Shown here in pieces: positions 37,401 through 49,400 of a DNA stretch of 64,000 nt. The stretch is from Symbiodinium natans. Lineage: Eukaryota; Sar; Dinophyceae; Suessiales; Symbiodiniaceae. The number at the start of each line of letters is the position of its first letter. The first letter of the stretch is position 1. The stretch covers positions 1,099,421 through 1,163,420 of the forward strand of contig CAJNDS010002124.1 of the NCBI GenBank assembly GCA_905221605.1. The letters run 5' to 3'. The notes under the pieces were generated by a model. That model was not told where the DNA came from, did no database searches, and saw nothing but the letters and a program-made list of their open reading frames with translations. The position numbers were made by a program, and so were the translations under genes.

Positions 37401-40400
37401 TTTATGGGGTTTATTGGTGTTTACGGTTTGCAGGGTCTAGGGTTTTTTGCGGGGTTTGCAGGGTTTACACTTTGTAGGGTCTATAGGGTTCGTGATCCAC
37501 TACACTCTAAACCTGAGACAATTCCGGTCCTGGGCTTTAGGGCTTGAGGGTGTAGGCCCCCCCCCCCCAGTGGGCTCCGGATTGCAGCCTTGCAGCCCAG
37601 ACTCGAACTTTTTAGGGTTTAGGGTTTTGCGTTTGGGGTTCAGGGGTTCAGGGTTTAGGAGGTTTAGAGTTTAAAGGTTTAGGGTTTAGGGTTTAGCGTT
37701 TGGGGTTCAGGGGTTCAGAAAGTTCAGGGTTTAGGAGGTTTAGAGTTTAGAGGGCTTCTTCTGAACCTGTTTTGGGTGCACCGGTTGGTTTTACCATGGG
37801 ATTCTTCCTTGGACTCTTAAGGCTGCACCCTGGGGTTTGAGGAGTTTTCTAACACAATCCTTGTTAGGGGTACCTCCTAGGAGTACATCCTTAGGGGTCT
37901 GAGTATGACTCCCTTGAGTTGAGGGTTTAGGGGTTTGAGGGTTCAGATTTTGGGGCTTGTGTTGAGGGTTTAGGGGTTCAGGGTTCAGATTTTTGGGGGA
38001 AGAGAGCAGAAGCCTGGATGTCGAGAGGGTTTAGGCTGAGGGCTGATAGCCTATAAACCCTACAATACGCGCTTTGCGATGTTTTTATTCTACCTGCCCG
38101 AAATGCCCATGTTTTATGCAATAGGCGCCTAGACTCTGATTGTCTAACGGTAGTTACATGTTCCCTCAACATGGTCCCTTACCTGCTTCAAAGTTGCAAA
38201 GGTTATTTACGGGGCCCCCATTTAAGGGCCCATACTAAGGGACCATACAACTAATTACCCTCAGAAATGGGCCCTTTGATTTTCGGGAACGTGCATTTGG
38301 ATCAACTGACTCGTGGATGTAGAGCTCGGGCTTTGCAAGCTGAGCACGGCCTACACGCTTCAGGGATCTGTCCCCTTTCTCGAACTCTTAGGGTTTAGGG
38401 TTCAGGGTATAGGTTCAGGGTTAAGGGTAAGCTTCGGAAGGGGTAGGGTTAGGGTAAGTTGCGGGGGGTGTAGGGTTTAGGGATGCCAGTGATGCCAGTG
38501 CCCCAAGTTGGGAGAGGACAAACCTGGTAACCTGACTTTACTGCCAGTTTAAAAAAACTTAAACCCTAAACCCTAAACCCTAAACCCTAAACCCTAAACC
38601 CCAAACCCCAAACCCTAAACCCTAAACCCTAAACCCTGAACCGTCAGCTCCCTGGTGGAATAAACCAGCCCTGGCCTAAACTAGGACGCAGAGTCGGCCC
38701 TTATCCCCTTCTTTTGTGGTGTAGGCTATAAACCTCTCTAAACGTCTAAACCCTAAACCCTAAACCCTAATAACCCTAAAGGTCAGTTCTTCCCGCGATT
38801 CTACTTCATCTCCAACGATGACCTTCTGGAGATCCTCGGACAGGCTGGATGGTTTTCGTTTAGGGTTTAGGTTTTAGGGTTTAGGGTTTAGGGTTTAGGG
38901 TTTAGGGTTTAGGGTTTGTCGCTTGTCGACTTACAGGCTTTCTGCTTCTGAGGTCTCAAGGTTTAGACTGGGACCTATAGGGTAGGCCCTTACTCAGGTA
39001 CTCCCTAAACCCTAAACCCTAAACCCTAAACAAACCCTAAACCCTAAACCCTAAACCCTAAACCCTAAACCCTAAACCCTAAACCCTAAACCCTAAACCC
39101 TAAACCCTAAACCCTAAACCCTAAACCCTAAACCCTAACCCTTTTTGCAGGGGTTAGGTTCCCCTCCAGCCCTCCAGCCCTCCTCCAACCTTCGCGTATC
39201 CGGAAGCCCAAGCGGTTTAGGGCCTCGGTTTAGGGTTTGGGATTTGGGGTTTCGGGTTTGGGGTTTAGGGTTTAGGGCTTAGGGTTTAGGATTTATTTAG
39301 AGATCCTAAGCCCTAAGCACTGGACTCGGGCAGGCGAGGGACCCAGAGCAGGTGCAGAAGCACATCAAGAAGTGCTTCGAAGGCCAGCTTGATCGAACAA
39401 TCAAGCCCGAACTTGGGTTTAGGGTTTAGGGTTTAGGGTTTAGGGTTTAGGGTTTAGGGTTGAGGGTTTAGGGTTTAGGGTTTTGGGTTTAGGGATGTTC
39501 CCCCTTATACTAACTTGAGGACTTCTGATCGGCACAGGGGTACTCTAATCCCTATTCAGGACTGCTAGTACACTAGGGGGAACGTCCCACGCCGAAGCCT
39601 TGAAGACTGAAGCTTGAACTAGGAGCATGCGTGGGCCCTTATCCCCTTTTTTTAAGGGTTTTTTCTAAACCCTAAACCCTAAACCCTAAACCCTAAACCC
39701 TAAACCCTAAACCCTAAACCCTAAACCCTAAACCCTAAACCCTACACCCTAAACCCTAAACCCTAATCTAGGTTCCCAGGCAACTCCTGGGTCTGGTGAC
39801 CTCGAAACACCAAGTCCTGAACCTTTTCCCCCCGACCGTGGACACCCTGAACTCCTCCCCCACACCTGAGGCTTTTAACTCTTGTTTAGGGTTTAGGGTT
39901 TAGGGTTTAGGGTTTAGGGTTTAGGGTTTAGGGTTTAGGGTTTAGGGTTTAGGGTTTAGGGTTTAGGGTCCCGCCTGAGGCTTTTAGAACTCTTTCGTCC
40001 GCGCAGGCCTTGGCTCCAGAGCAGTTGAGGCTTTAGGCTTTAATCCCTCTCCCTAAACCCCTAAATCCTAACCCCTTTAATAGAAACTATCCCGAAACCC
40101 CAACCCTAAACCCGTAAGTCCTAAACCTTTAAAGATAAAGGGGCTACATGTAAAAAGGAGCTTCTCTAGGGCGCCCTGAAGAAGGCTGAGGCCCCCAAGT
40201 CGGAATCACAAAACTTTGGTTATAGTTCAGGGACTTCTTGGCAGCCCATTTTTGTCTTAAGTAGGGTTAGTAGGGTTTAGGGTTTAGGGTTTAGGGTTTA
40301 GGGTTTAGGGTTTAGGGTTTAGGGTAAGTTGGTGTTATGGGGAGTATTAAAGGATTTTCAGAAAAGACTTAGTAGACTTGCCAAATCAAAAGGGCTTCCA

Positions 40401-43400
40401 GTGTTCTGAAGCCAATGACAGTAAGGGCCTGCAAATTTTCCAGCGGGCAAGCTGCAGCAAGCCCAAGCCACGTGTGGCGAAAGCATGCGAAAGCCTGCGA
40501 AAGCACCCAAGGATAATTAAGGACACGCTACTAAGTTCATACGGAGTCCCGGACCCGTTGCCGAGCATCCGCCGCAATGGCGACGTCTCCTGAGTTCCTT
40601 GTCCATGTGGTCCTGCTGAGTGGACGAACTGTGGAGATCACTGTCTGCAACGAGTCTTGCTACCCCTGGGGTACCCTTTTGCCTGTTTGTTTTTGGTTCT
40701 AGATTCCCTTGACAAGAAGGCCCCCCCCCCCCCCCCCCCTTGTCACAAACTCTAGACCCTAAACCCTAAACCCTAAACCCTAAGCCCTAAACCCTCAACC
40801 CCAAACCCTAAACCCTAAACCCTAAACCCTAAACCAAGGAGTCGTCTGTTCGAGAGGTGCAGCTGAAGGCTCTCAGAGACCTTAGAGTGGCGAATGGCGT
40901 CTTGAAGAACGATCGCGGCGAGTCCCTGAGCTTCCAGGTTGCCCAGTAGTACCTTTTGGGGGTTTAGGGTTTAGGGTTCAGGGTTTAGGGTTTAGGGTTT
41001 AGGGTTTAGGGTTTGGGGTTTAGGGTTTAGGGTTTAGGGACATGGTGGGCTTTTCTGGCTGGTTCTTCGTCGGGAATGAGGGAATCAGGGCGCTACAAGA
41101 TCCCATAAAGGGTATATTATAGGGCCATCATTCCCTCATTCCCTACTAAGAACCAGGGGGTTTTGAACCTGTCTATGGTTCAAGTTCCCTCGTAAACCCC
41201 ATGAAGCATAAGTTGACCACCCTGTTCTTCAGTCAGTATCGTCACTGTGGAACCTAGGATTAGAAGACACCGTTGCTGAAGCTGGAGTGCAGCCCGGGGA
41301 CGTCTTGACCTTGCAAGTGCGGCAAACTGCAATCGCAGCCACAGTTGGGGCCTTTGCTGCCATTCTGGGTGATGGATCTGTGGTGACTTGGGGTGCTTCT
41401 GCTTCTGGTGGCACTTGCAGCGCAGAGGCTGGGTGAGCCCTTAGGACATTTTTGCTTTTCCCTTGTGGGGTTTGCGAGGATCATACTAAGCCAGCTGTGC
41501 AACCCAGCAGCCTGCAAGACAAGATGATCAAGTTCCGTTCCCGTTCCGGCGTCCCGGGGTGGCAAAGGGGCCCCCCCCCGCCTCTTAGAGGGATGGAAAC
41601 CCTAAACCCTTCGGCTTTTTGGAAACCCTAAGCCCTAAATATATTTTCAGACTTTTTTAAAGGGCCATCCCAGCAGAGGTCACAAAGGTGCGAGAGGTCA
41701 AAGCTGCGCATGCGGCATTTGCTGCCATCCTGGAAGCCTAGGGATACTTGGGAATCGTTTTTTGTCACGTGAATTGCGAAGAAACGGCTGAAATTATACT
41801 TCCTAAGAAACAGCTAGAATTGGGATACTTGGGAATTTTTTTAAAAATGTTTGTTCCTAAGTAACAACTAGATTTTTTTATTTATTTTTGACATTTTGAT
41901 TCCCAAGAAACAGCTAAAATTTGTAATTTTGGGGCACTTTAATTCCCAAGAAGCAGCTAAACAATGACATGTTTTGCAAGGGTTCCAAGTTCAACATAGG
42001 ACGATGGTTCCGTGGTGGCTTGGGGGGATCCCGATTACGGGGGCGACGCCCAAGAGGTGCAGGACCAACTACGGGATGTGCGGCAGATCCAAGCTACTTA
42101 CTTGGCCAGTAGGTCAACTTTTAGCTTTGTTGGGTTGCCTGATTTGTTTAGGAGGAATGCTTTTTTAGGAAGAATAAAGTCTAACCTTTGTGAATTAAGT
42201 CTAACTTTTGTATTCCTTCATTCTTGGAGAAGTAGAAGGCGACAGAGACGGCCTTCGCGGCCGTCCTTGGCAACGGCGCTGTGGTAGCTTGGGGTGAGGC
42301 AGATGCGGGCGGAGTCTGCAGAGCTGTGCCTAGGATCTATCTAAAGATGTATTTTCACTACGTATGTTTCTTAGACATGTGTCAGTTGATAGATATAATC
42401 CATCATCATCAAAGCCAACCCAAAACCCAAAACCCTAAACCCCCTAATTAAACCCTTCCAAAAGCCTAAACCCTAAACCCTAAACCCCTTCAGGTACAGG
42501 GAGAGCTGCAGAATGTGGTGGCCATCCAGGCCACGGGAGCAGCGTTTGCTGCCCTCCGGGGCGATGGGTCTGTAGTGACCTGGGGGCATCGCTACTCCGG
42601 CGGCGACAGTAGCAGAGTGCAGGGCCGATTGAGAAGCGTACAGCAGATCCAGTCCAACAGGACTGCTTTTGCTGCCATTCTGGAAGATGGTTCTGTGGTG
42701 ACATGGGGGGTTGCATACTGCGGCGGCAACAGCGACGCCGTACAGGAGCAGCTTCAGAACGTGCAATCTATCCAGTCGACACAAACCGCCTTTGCTGCCA
42801 TCCTGGGCAACGGATCTGTGGTGACTTGGGGAGATACCTACTCGGGCGGTAGCAGCAGTGAAGTACAGGAGCAGCTTGTGAACGTGCGCCATATCCAGGC
42901 CACTTCGGGAGCCTTTGCTGCCATCCTGACGACCAAGTCTGTCGTGACCTGGGGGTCCCCTAGTCTTGGTGGGGACAGCAGCGCCGTGCTGGAGCAACTC
43001 CAGAACGTGGAGCAGATCCAAGCTACGCAAGCGGCCTTTGCTGCCATCCTGGGCGGTGGGTCGGTCGTGACCTGGGGACATGGCGACTATGGCGGTGACA
43101 GCCTTGCAGTTCAGGAGCAGTTGAGGGGCGTGCGGGAGATTCAGGCTACCAAGAAGGCGTTTGCTGCCATCCTGGATGATGGATCTCTGGTGACCTGGGG
43201 GCAAGGCTCTCCTGGCGATGGCAGCACTCTGGTACGCCTTGTACAGGAGCAGGTTCGGTGTGCTCAGGGGGTCCAAGCTACCGAGGCAGCTTTCGCTGCC
43301 ATCCTGAGCAATGGGTCTGTGCTGACCTGGGGAGTCCCCTATGCTGGTGGTGACAGCACAGCCGTCCACGAGCAACTGCGAAAAGGACGCCGTGGGCCCA

Positions 43401-46400
43401 TATGTGGGCACTTCTGTCTCCAAACCCTAGACCCGAACCCCTACCTCTAAGCCCTAAACTCCTCAACCCTGCATCCCGGAGCCCTAAACGATTAGGTTTA
43501 GGGTTTAGAGTTAAGGTTTAGGGTTTATAGGACTTAGGGTTTTATAGAACCCTTGTGGTAGAAGCCCAGTAAACCAATTAAGAGCATGCTTGTTATTCTT
43601 CGGCTGCCGGGGAACCCCTTTTTCAACTGAGGGACGTGCGAAAACCCCAAAACACTGAATCCCAAACCCTCAAACCCTAAACCCTAAACCCTAAACCCTA
43701 AACCCTAAACCCTCAAACCCAACCCTCAACCTAACCCCATAGCCCCATGCCTCCGCGACGTTGAACCGTAAGCTTCCAAAGCTGAAAACCAAATCCCTGA
43801 GCCCTTCAAACTCCAAAGTGCCCCAAGCCCTTACCTTCTTGATTATCCCAAAAGCCTCAAGCCTTACACCCTAAAGCCCGCCTTTTGATTAATTACCAAA
43901 AGCACAAAGTCCTCAAAACCACACAACGCCCAAACCCTTGAATCCCCAAGCACCCTCAAATCGTAGAATATTTCGGGTTGGCATATTTGGGAGTAGCACG
44001 CTTTGATGGTTTTTCTTCTTCATGAGACCTGTAACGTGTTGCGCTCGGTGAGCGTCTTTGAGCTCACTGCAAACTGTCATTATAGAAGAATAACCGCCCA
44101 AAACCCTATTCGAGTTATGAAGGCCCCTATATAAGGGTTGGGCTTTCAGGTCCCTCAAAGCCGTTTAAACCCAAGCGACCTCTCAGGTGTGAAATCCCTT
44201 GAGCTCCAGCCGCCTTCACAGAATCGCCGGTGGGAGGCGACCCTGCTTCCTAAATCCTAAACCCTGAACCCTAAACACTAAACCCCCAAATGAGCCCTGA
44301 ATTCTTTCGGTCTTAGGGTCTGATGGCATGTTCCTGGTGCGGGGCTAGGGTTTAGGGTTTAGGGTTTCTGGCTAGGGCTTAGGGTTATCTAAGGGTAGTT
44401 ACATGGTCCCTTTATGTAGGGCCCTTGCCTTCTTTAGAGAGTTCTAAAGTATGCGCCCTCGGATTTTATGGGGTGTATTAGGGGTATATTCGGGGTCCCC
44501 ATATAAGGGCCCATACTAAGGGACCATGTCTTGACCCTTCGAACCCTGCAGTATGTTTCGGGCCAAACCCTATAACCCTAAGGGTCCATGTACCTTATTA
44601 TTATATACTTAGACCCAAAAGTCCTTCTATAGGAAGTACTTTAAGGCCCAAGTCTTCCACAATTAGGTACATGGACCCTGAGGGTAAGCTACCAAACCAG
44701 CAAGGCCTTCAAAGGTTCACTGCTGAGGGGTTTAGGGTCTAGGGTTTAGGGTTTAGGGTTTAGGGTTTAGGGCTTTAGGGTTTCGGGTTTAGGTTTTAGG
44801 GAATTTTCGGGACCCTAAACTCGACACCAAACCCTCAACCCAGCACCCTACACCCTGAAGCCCCAGAGCTCTGAGAGCCTTAAAGCTGAAGTCCTGGAGC
44901 CCAACCCCAAACCCCAAACCCTAAAACCTAAACCCCAAACCCTAAACCCTAAACCCTAAACCCTAAACCCTCAGAGCCTTTAAGCCGAAGTCCTGGAGCC
45001 CTTCGCTGAGGCGGTGGGCTTGAACGCCCCGGATGGCGAACGCCGCGCGGCCAAGTTGTTGGGCCATTGCTGGTTTAGGGGTTTAGGGTTAGAGTTTAGG
45101 GTTTAGGGTTAGGGTTTAGGGTTTAGGGTTTAGGGTTTAGGGTTTAGGGTTTAGGGTTTAGGGTTTAGGGTTTAGGGTTTAGGGTTTAGGGTTTAGGGTT
45201 TAGGGTTTAGGGTTTAGGGTTTAGGGTTTAGGGTTTAGGGTTTAGGGTTTAGGGTTTAGGGGTTTTGGGTTTGTTTTTTTTTTTTTTTCGGTGTAGGGTG
45301 TAGGGATGTAGGGGTTTAGGGGTTTGGGGGTTTAGGGGTTTAGGGCTTTAGGGGTTTAGGGTTTAGGTTTTCGGGTTTGGGGTTGTTTCTTTTGCGGTTC
45401 AGACTTGAATTGGTTGAGGGTTAAGGGTGGATCGGGATGCTTTGTGGACCCCCAGAACAGTCCTAGTATCACGGGGTGCCCAAAGCCCTAAACCTGGAGG
45501 AGCTGCTTTCGAACGTTGGTGGTATCTACCCTATTCCACCCTGAAACCCTAAACACCCTTAAGCCCTCAAAAGACCCAAATATCCTAAACAAACCTTGCA
45601 CCCCGAGCATTCCTTGGGACGCATACTTGGGCTGCGACAGCAGCCCGCAGGGAGGCAGGGACTTCTTCGTATAGTGGAACTGACCCTAAACCCTAAACCC
45701 TAAACCCTAAACCCTAAACCCTAAACCCTAAACCCTGTAGAAGCACTGCCAATGTCGACGTGCTTGGGCTGTTGGGTGACGGTGGCCATATGGCCAGGAG
45801 GATTCTCCCATTCGCAACCACAAAGGCCAGCAGCTAATGATCAAGGGATGAAGACTCGTACCCCTAAGCTTGTACCCCTAAAGGTTTCCCTTAATGTACT
45901 CCAAATATGGCCCTTAGGTTTCTTCAGGGATCCTTAAAAGAGGGCCCCAAAACGTAAGTGTGCCCAACCTTTAGGGTCCAAGGCAGAACCCCTAGAAGTG
46001 AAGGTTCTGGGCCTGGAGTCGAGCGATTTGCAATGCACAATCCAGCGCACCATGTCATTGCTGTGCGACTTTGGTGCAGGCACCCTAAACCCTAAACCCT
46101 AAACCCTAAACCCTTAAACCCTAAACCCTAAACCCTAAACCCTAAACCCTAAACCCTAAACCCTAAACCCTAAACCCTACCTTCAAAACCCTGAAGCCCT
46201 CAGCCCTCAATACTCGAGATCCTGGGAAGCCAAGGAACCCGTAGACTTTTAGACGCTCAACCCTAAACCCTCAACCCTAAACCCCCAAACCCTCAATTCA
46301 AACCCTCAACCCCTCAACCCCTAAACCCCTAAACCCCTAAACAATTAAACCCCTAAACTCCTAAACAATTAAACCCCTAAACCCCTAAACCCCTAAACAA

Positions 46401-49400
46401 TTAAACCCCTAAACCCCTCAGCCCCTAAGCCCCTAAACCCCTAAGCTACGAGAAGCCGAGGTGAGAAGATGGTGGCGCCCGTAAAGCTCGAAGGGCCCGT
46501 AGAAGTCGGGGAGCCGAGACACCCTCTTTTAAGGAGTTCGGGGTTCGGGGTTTAGGGTCAAGGGGGGTTTAGGGTTTCAGGGGTTTGGGGCTTAGAGTTT
46601 AGTTTAATTAAGGTTTTAAGGGTTTAGGGTTTTAGGGGATTATGGTTTAGGGTTTAGCGGCTTAGGGTTTAGGGGTGCCGGGGTTTAGGGATGAATTGTT
46701 TAACTGGGATCTTCAACCCTGTACTGCTGTAGGTCCCTGGTGGAGTTGATATGGACCATTTAGGGTTTAAGGTGTATGGTTCAGGGTTTGGGGCTAAGGT
46801 TCTGTAACTTGCAGCAGTTTTGAGGATTCAACTTGGGCTTTTTGGGGTTTAGGGGTAAGAGGAAAAGTTCTTTTCGGGCTTGAGGTTCTTAAGGGTGGTC
46901 GGATGGGGCTCAGAGACCCTAAACCCTAAACCTGCAAGTTGAGGAGTTTAGGGGTCTGGGGTCTGATGTGCAGCCTATGGTTGGGCTCCGATGCGCCACG
47001 GGCGGGGGGGTACAATTTAGGGTTTAGGGTGTAGGGGTTGTTATTGTTGCTTGTCCTGAGTTGGGGGCATACAAGGAACCTCCCCCCCTTGTTGTAAGTA
47101 GATTATAAGGACCTTAAATTGGGTTAAAAGGATCCTAGGTTATAAATCCCTTAGCCGTAGTGCGTACGGTAGAGGCGCCCCTCCTGGTAGTGTAGGCGCA
47201 AAGGCCCAAAGGCCCTACCCCCCAAATCCTAAGTCCTAAACCCCTGCGAAGTTTTGCCCCCTGACTTACCCTAAACCCTTAAATCTTCGAGGACGTTAAT
47301 TTTAGGATCACTTCTTGGCAACCTACCAGCTGGGGCCAACTTTGCTGGTGGGTGAAGAAGTCATGCAGCATCTGGCCACCATGAGCTTCATGACACGGCC
47401 TAGGGTTTAGGGTTTAGGGTTTAGGGTTTAGGGTTTAGGGTTTAGGGTTTAGGGTTTAGGGTTTAGGGTTTAGGGTTTAGGGTTTAGGGTTTAGGGTCGC
47501 GCCGGAGCTACTTTGACATTCCCCAAGCCAAAAACACGTCCAAGGCGGACATGGGCAAGACTGTCGGGTCCTGTAGGGAGGAGGGGGTGGGTTTCAGGGT
47601 TTAGGGTTTAGGGTATCTATGTAACGCGAGGTTCCGGAATACTCCCCCACTACTCCCCAAGGCTCCCTAAGCTTGCCTCATCCCCCATGAACCCCCCTTA
47701 GGGACCCCAAGCCCTAAACCCTAAACCCTAAACTCTATAAACCCTAAACCCTAAACCCTAAATCCTTCCCTTAAGGACCCTAAAGGCAAGATAAAAGGCC
47801 GAGGCCCTGCAAAATTGGGACGGAGGAGTTGCAGCCATGGCAGTGTAAAGTCCCTCAACCCTAGAAACTTGAAAACCTCGACCCCTTTAGGGGTTTAGGG
47901 TTTAGGGTTTAGGGGTTTAGGTAAAAGGGCTCAGGGGTTTAGAGCTTAAGATTTATGGGTTTAGGGCTGCGGGTCCACCCGAAGACCCCTGGACCCCCTG
48001 TCGCCCCGAAGTCGCATGGAGAGGTGTGGTTGGGCTTGGTCGAGAAGCGCATGTTCGAGTCCCTGAAAGCCCACCTAGTGAAGTGCCACAACATGCGCCT
48101 TGGCAAAGTTGAGTGCCCTGGGCAGAGTTTAGGGTATTTATGGTTTGAATGCTTTTGTGCACCCTCAACCCTATAAACCCTAAACTAAAGCCTGAACGTC
48201 AACCCGCTGTTGCGAACTGAAAACTTCGATTTGGGGTGGCGAGGTGAACCCTAAAACTCTCGAGGGATTCGGGTTTAGGGTTTAGGGTTTAGGGTTCAGG
48301 GTTCTGGGTTTAGAGTTTAGGGTTTAGGGTTTAGGGTTTTTTTTGCGGGTCCTCAGTCCTCTGCCCCCCATTCCCGAAATGCGCCGACCGGAAGATTTCC
48401 TCCTGAGACCCCTGATCCCCGAAGCCCTTCATCCCGCAGATCCCAGACCCAATTATTATTTTTCCCCTTTTGCTTACATTGCTTGGTGGTCTCTTTAAAG
48501 TAGGGTTTCTGTTCTGTGGGGGGGGTTCTTATTAGGGTATCTAGGGGCCATATTCAGGTATAAGGGCAACAGCTAAAGAGACCACCGGCCTTTGTAACCT
48601 TTTGCTATTATTATTGCAGTGATATAATTTTTATGATTATTATGATCATTATTATTATTAAGGCCCTAGTGGCCCCCTCAACTCCCTAAACCCGAGAGAG
48701 CCGTCCATAATCCTCCCGAAGCCCTATAAACTCCAAATCCCCCCACTTAGTAGTAGAGCAGGCAACTTTTTAAGCAACTTTTTAAACTTTTTTGGGGGTA
48801 TGATAATCCCCATGTATTCCCAATGGTCAACCTTTGTTCCCCTCCAAGCCTAGCGACATTCTATATTTCCCCCACATTGGGTTTAAGAGGATCATAAGAG
48901 GATTATTTATATGTAGGAACAGCTTTCAGAGGGTTTTAAGGGCCATCCTAGAGCCTCGTTTAGGGTTTAGGGTTGAGGTTTTAGGGTTTAGGGTTTGAGG
49001 GTTTAGCGCATGATTCAGTTGGTTTCAGCTTGATCATGCTTTTACATGGACGAGAGACCCTCGTGTGATGGCTGCCTGTGTCACGCGAGCCCGAATGCTG
49101 CAGGCGAATTGAGGGTCGTACCCGCGAGTTTCAGAACCGGGGCGACCGGCGAAATTGCAGAAAACGCTCCCGCAGGGCGAGCCAGACAGGCGACGGCACG
49201 AGTCATGTCAGCGGACCTTCGTGGGGACGGCCGCGAGCATTGCTTGAAGTGCCGATCAGGCCTCATGCATTCGCCACAGTACGTACTGCTTGACGACGTG
49301 TACGTGCGCGCGCAATTTCTGCATCTTTACCACCGACCCTAACCCCTAAACCCCTAAACCCCTAAACCCCTAAACCCCTAAACCAATGCCGAGAACCAGT

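Noticed and set aside
42473-43423. 316-codon minus-strand frame
   Set aside because: Mirror of the RCC1-like exon; its repeated peptide follows from the sense-strand repeat unit.
49046-49342. 98-codon GC-rich frame
   Set aside because: Other frames are equally open, no splice-bounded core or motif; kept only as a note in the intron entry.
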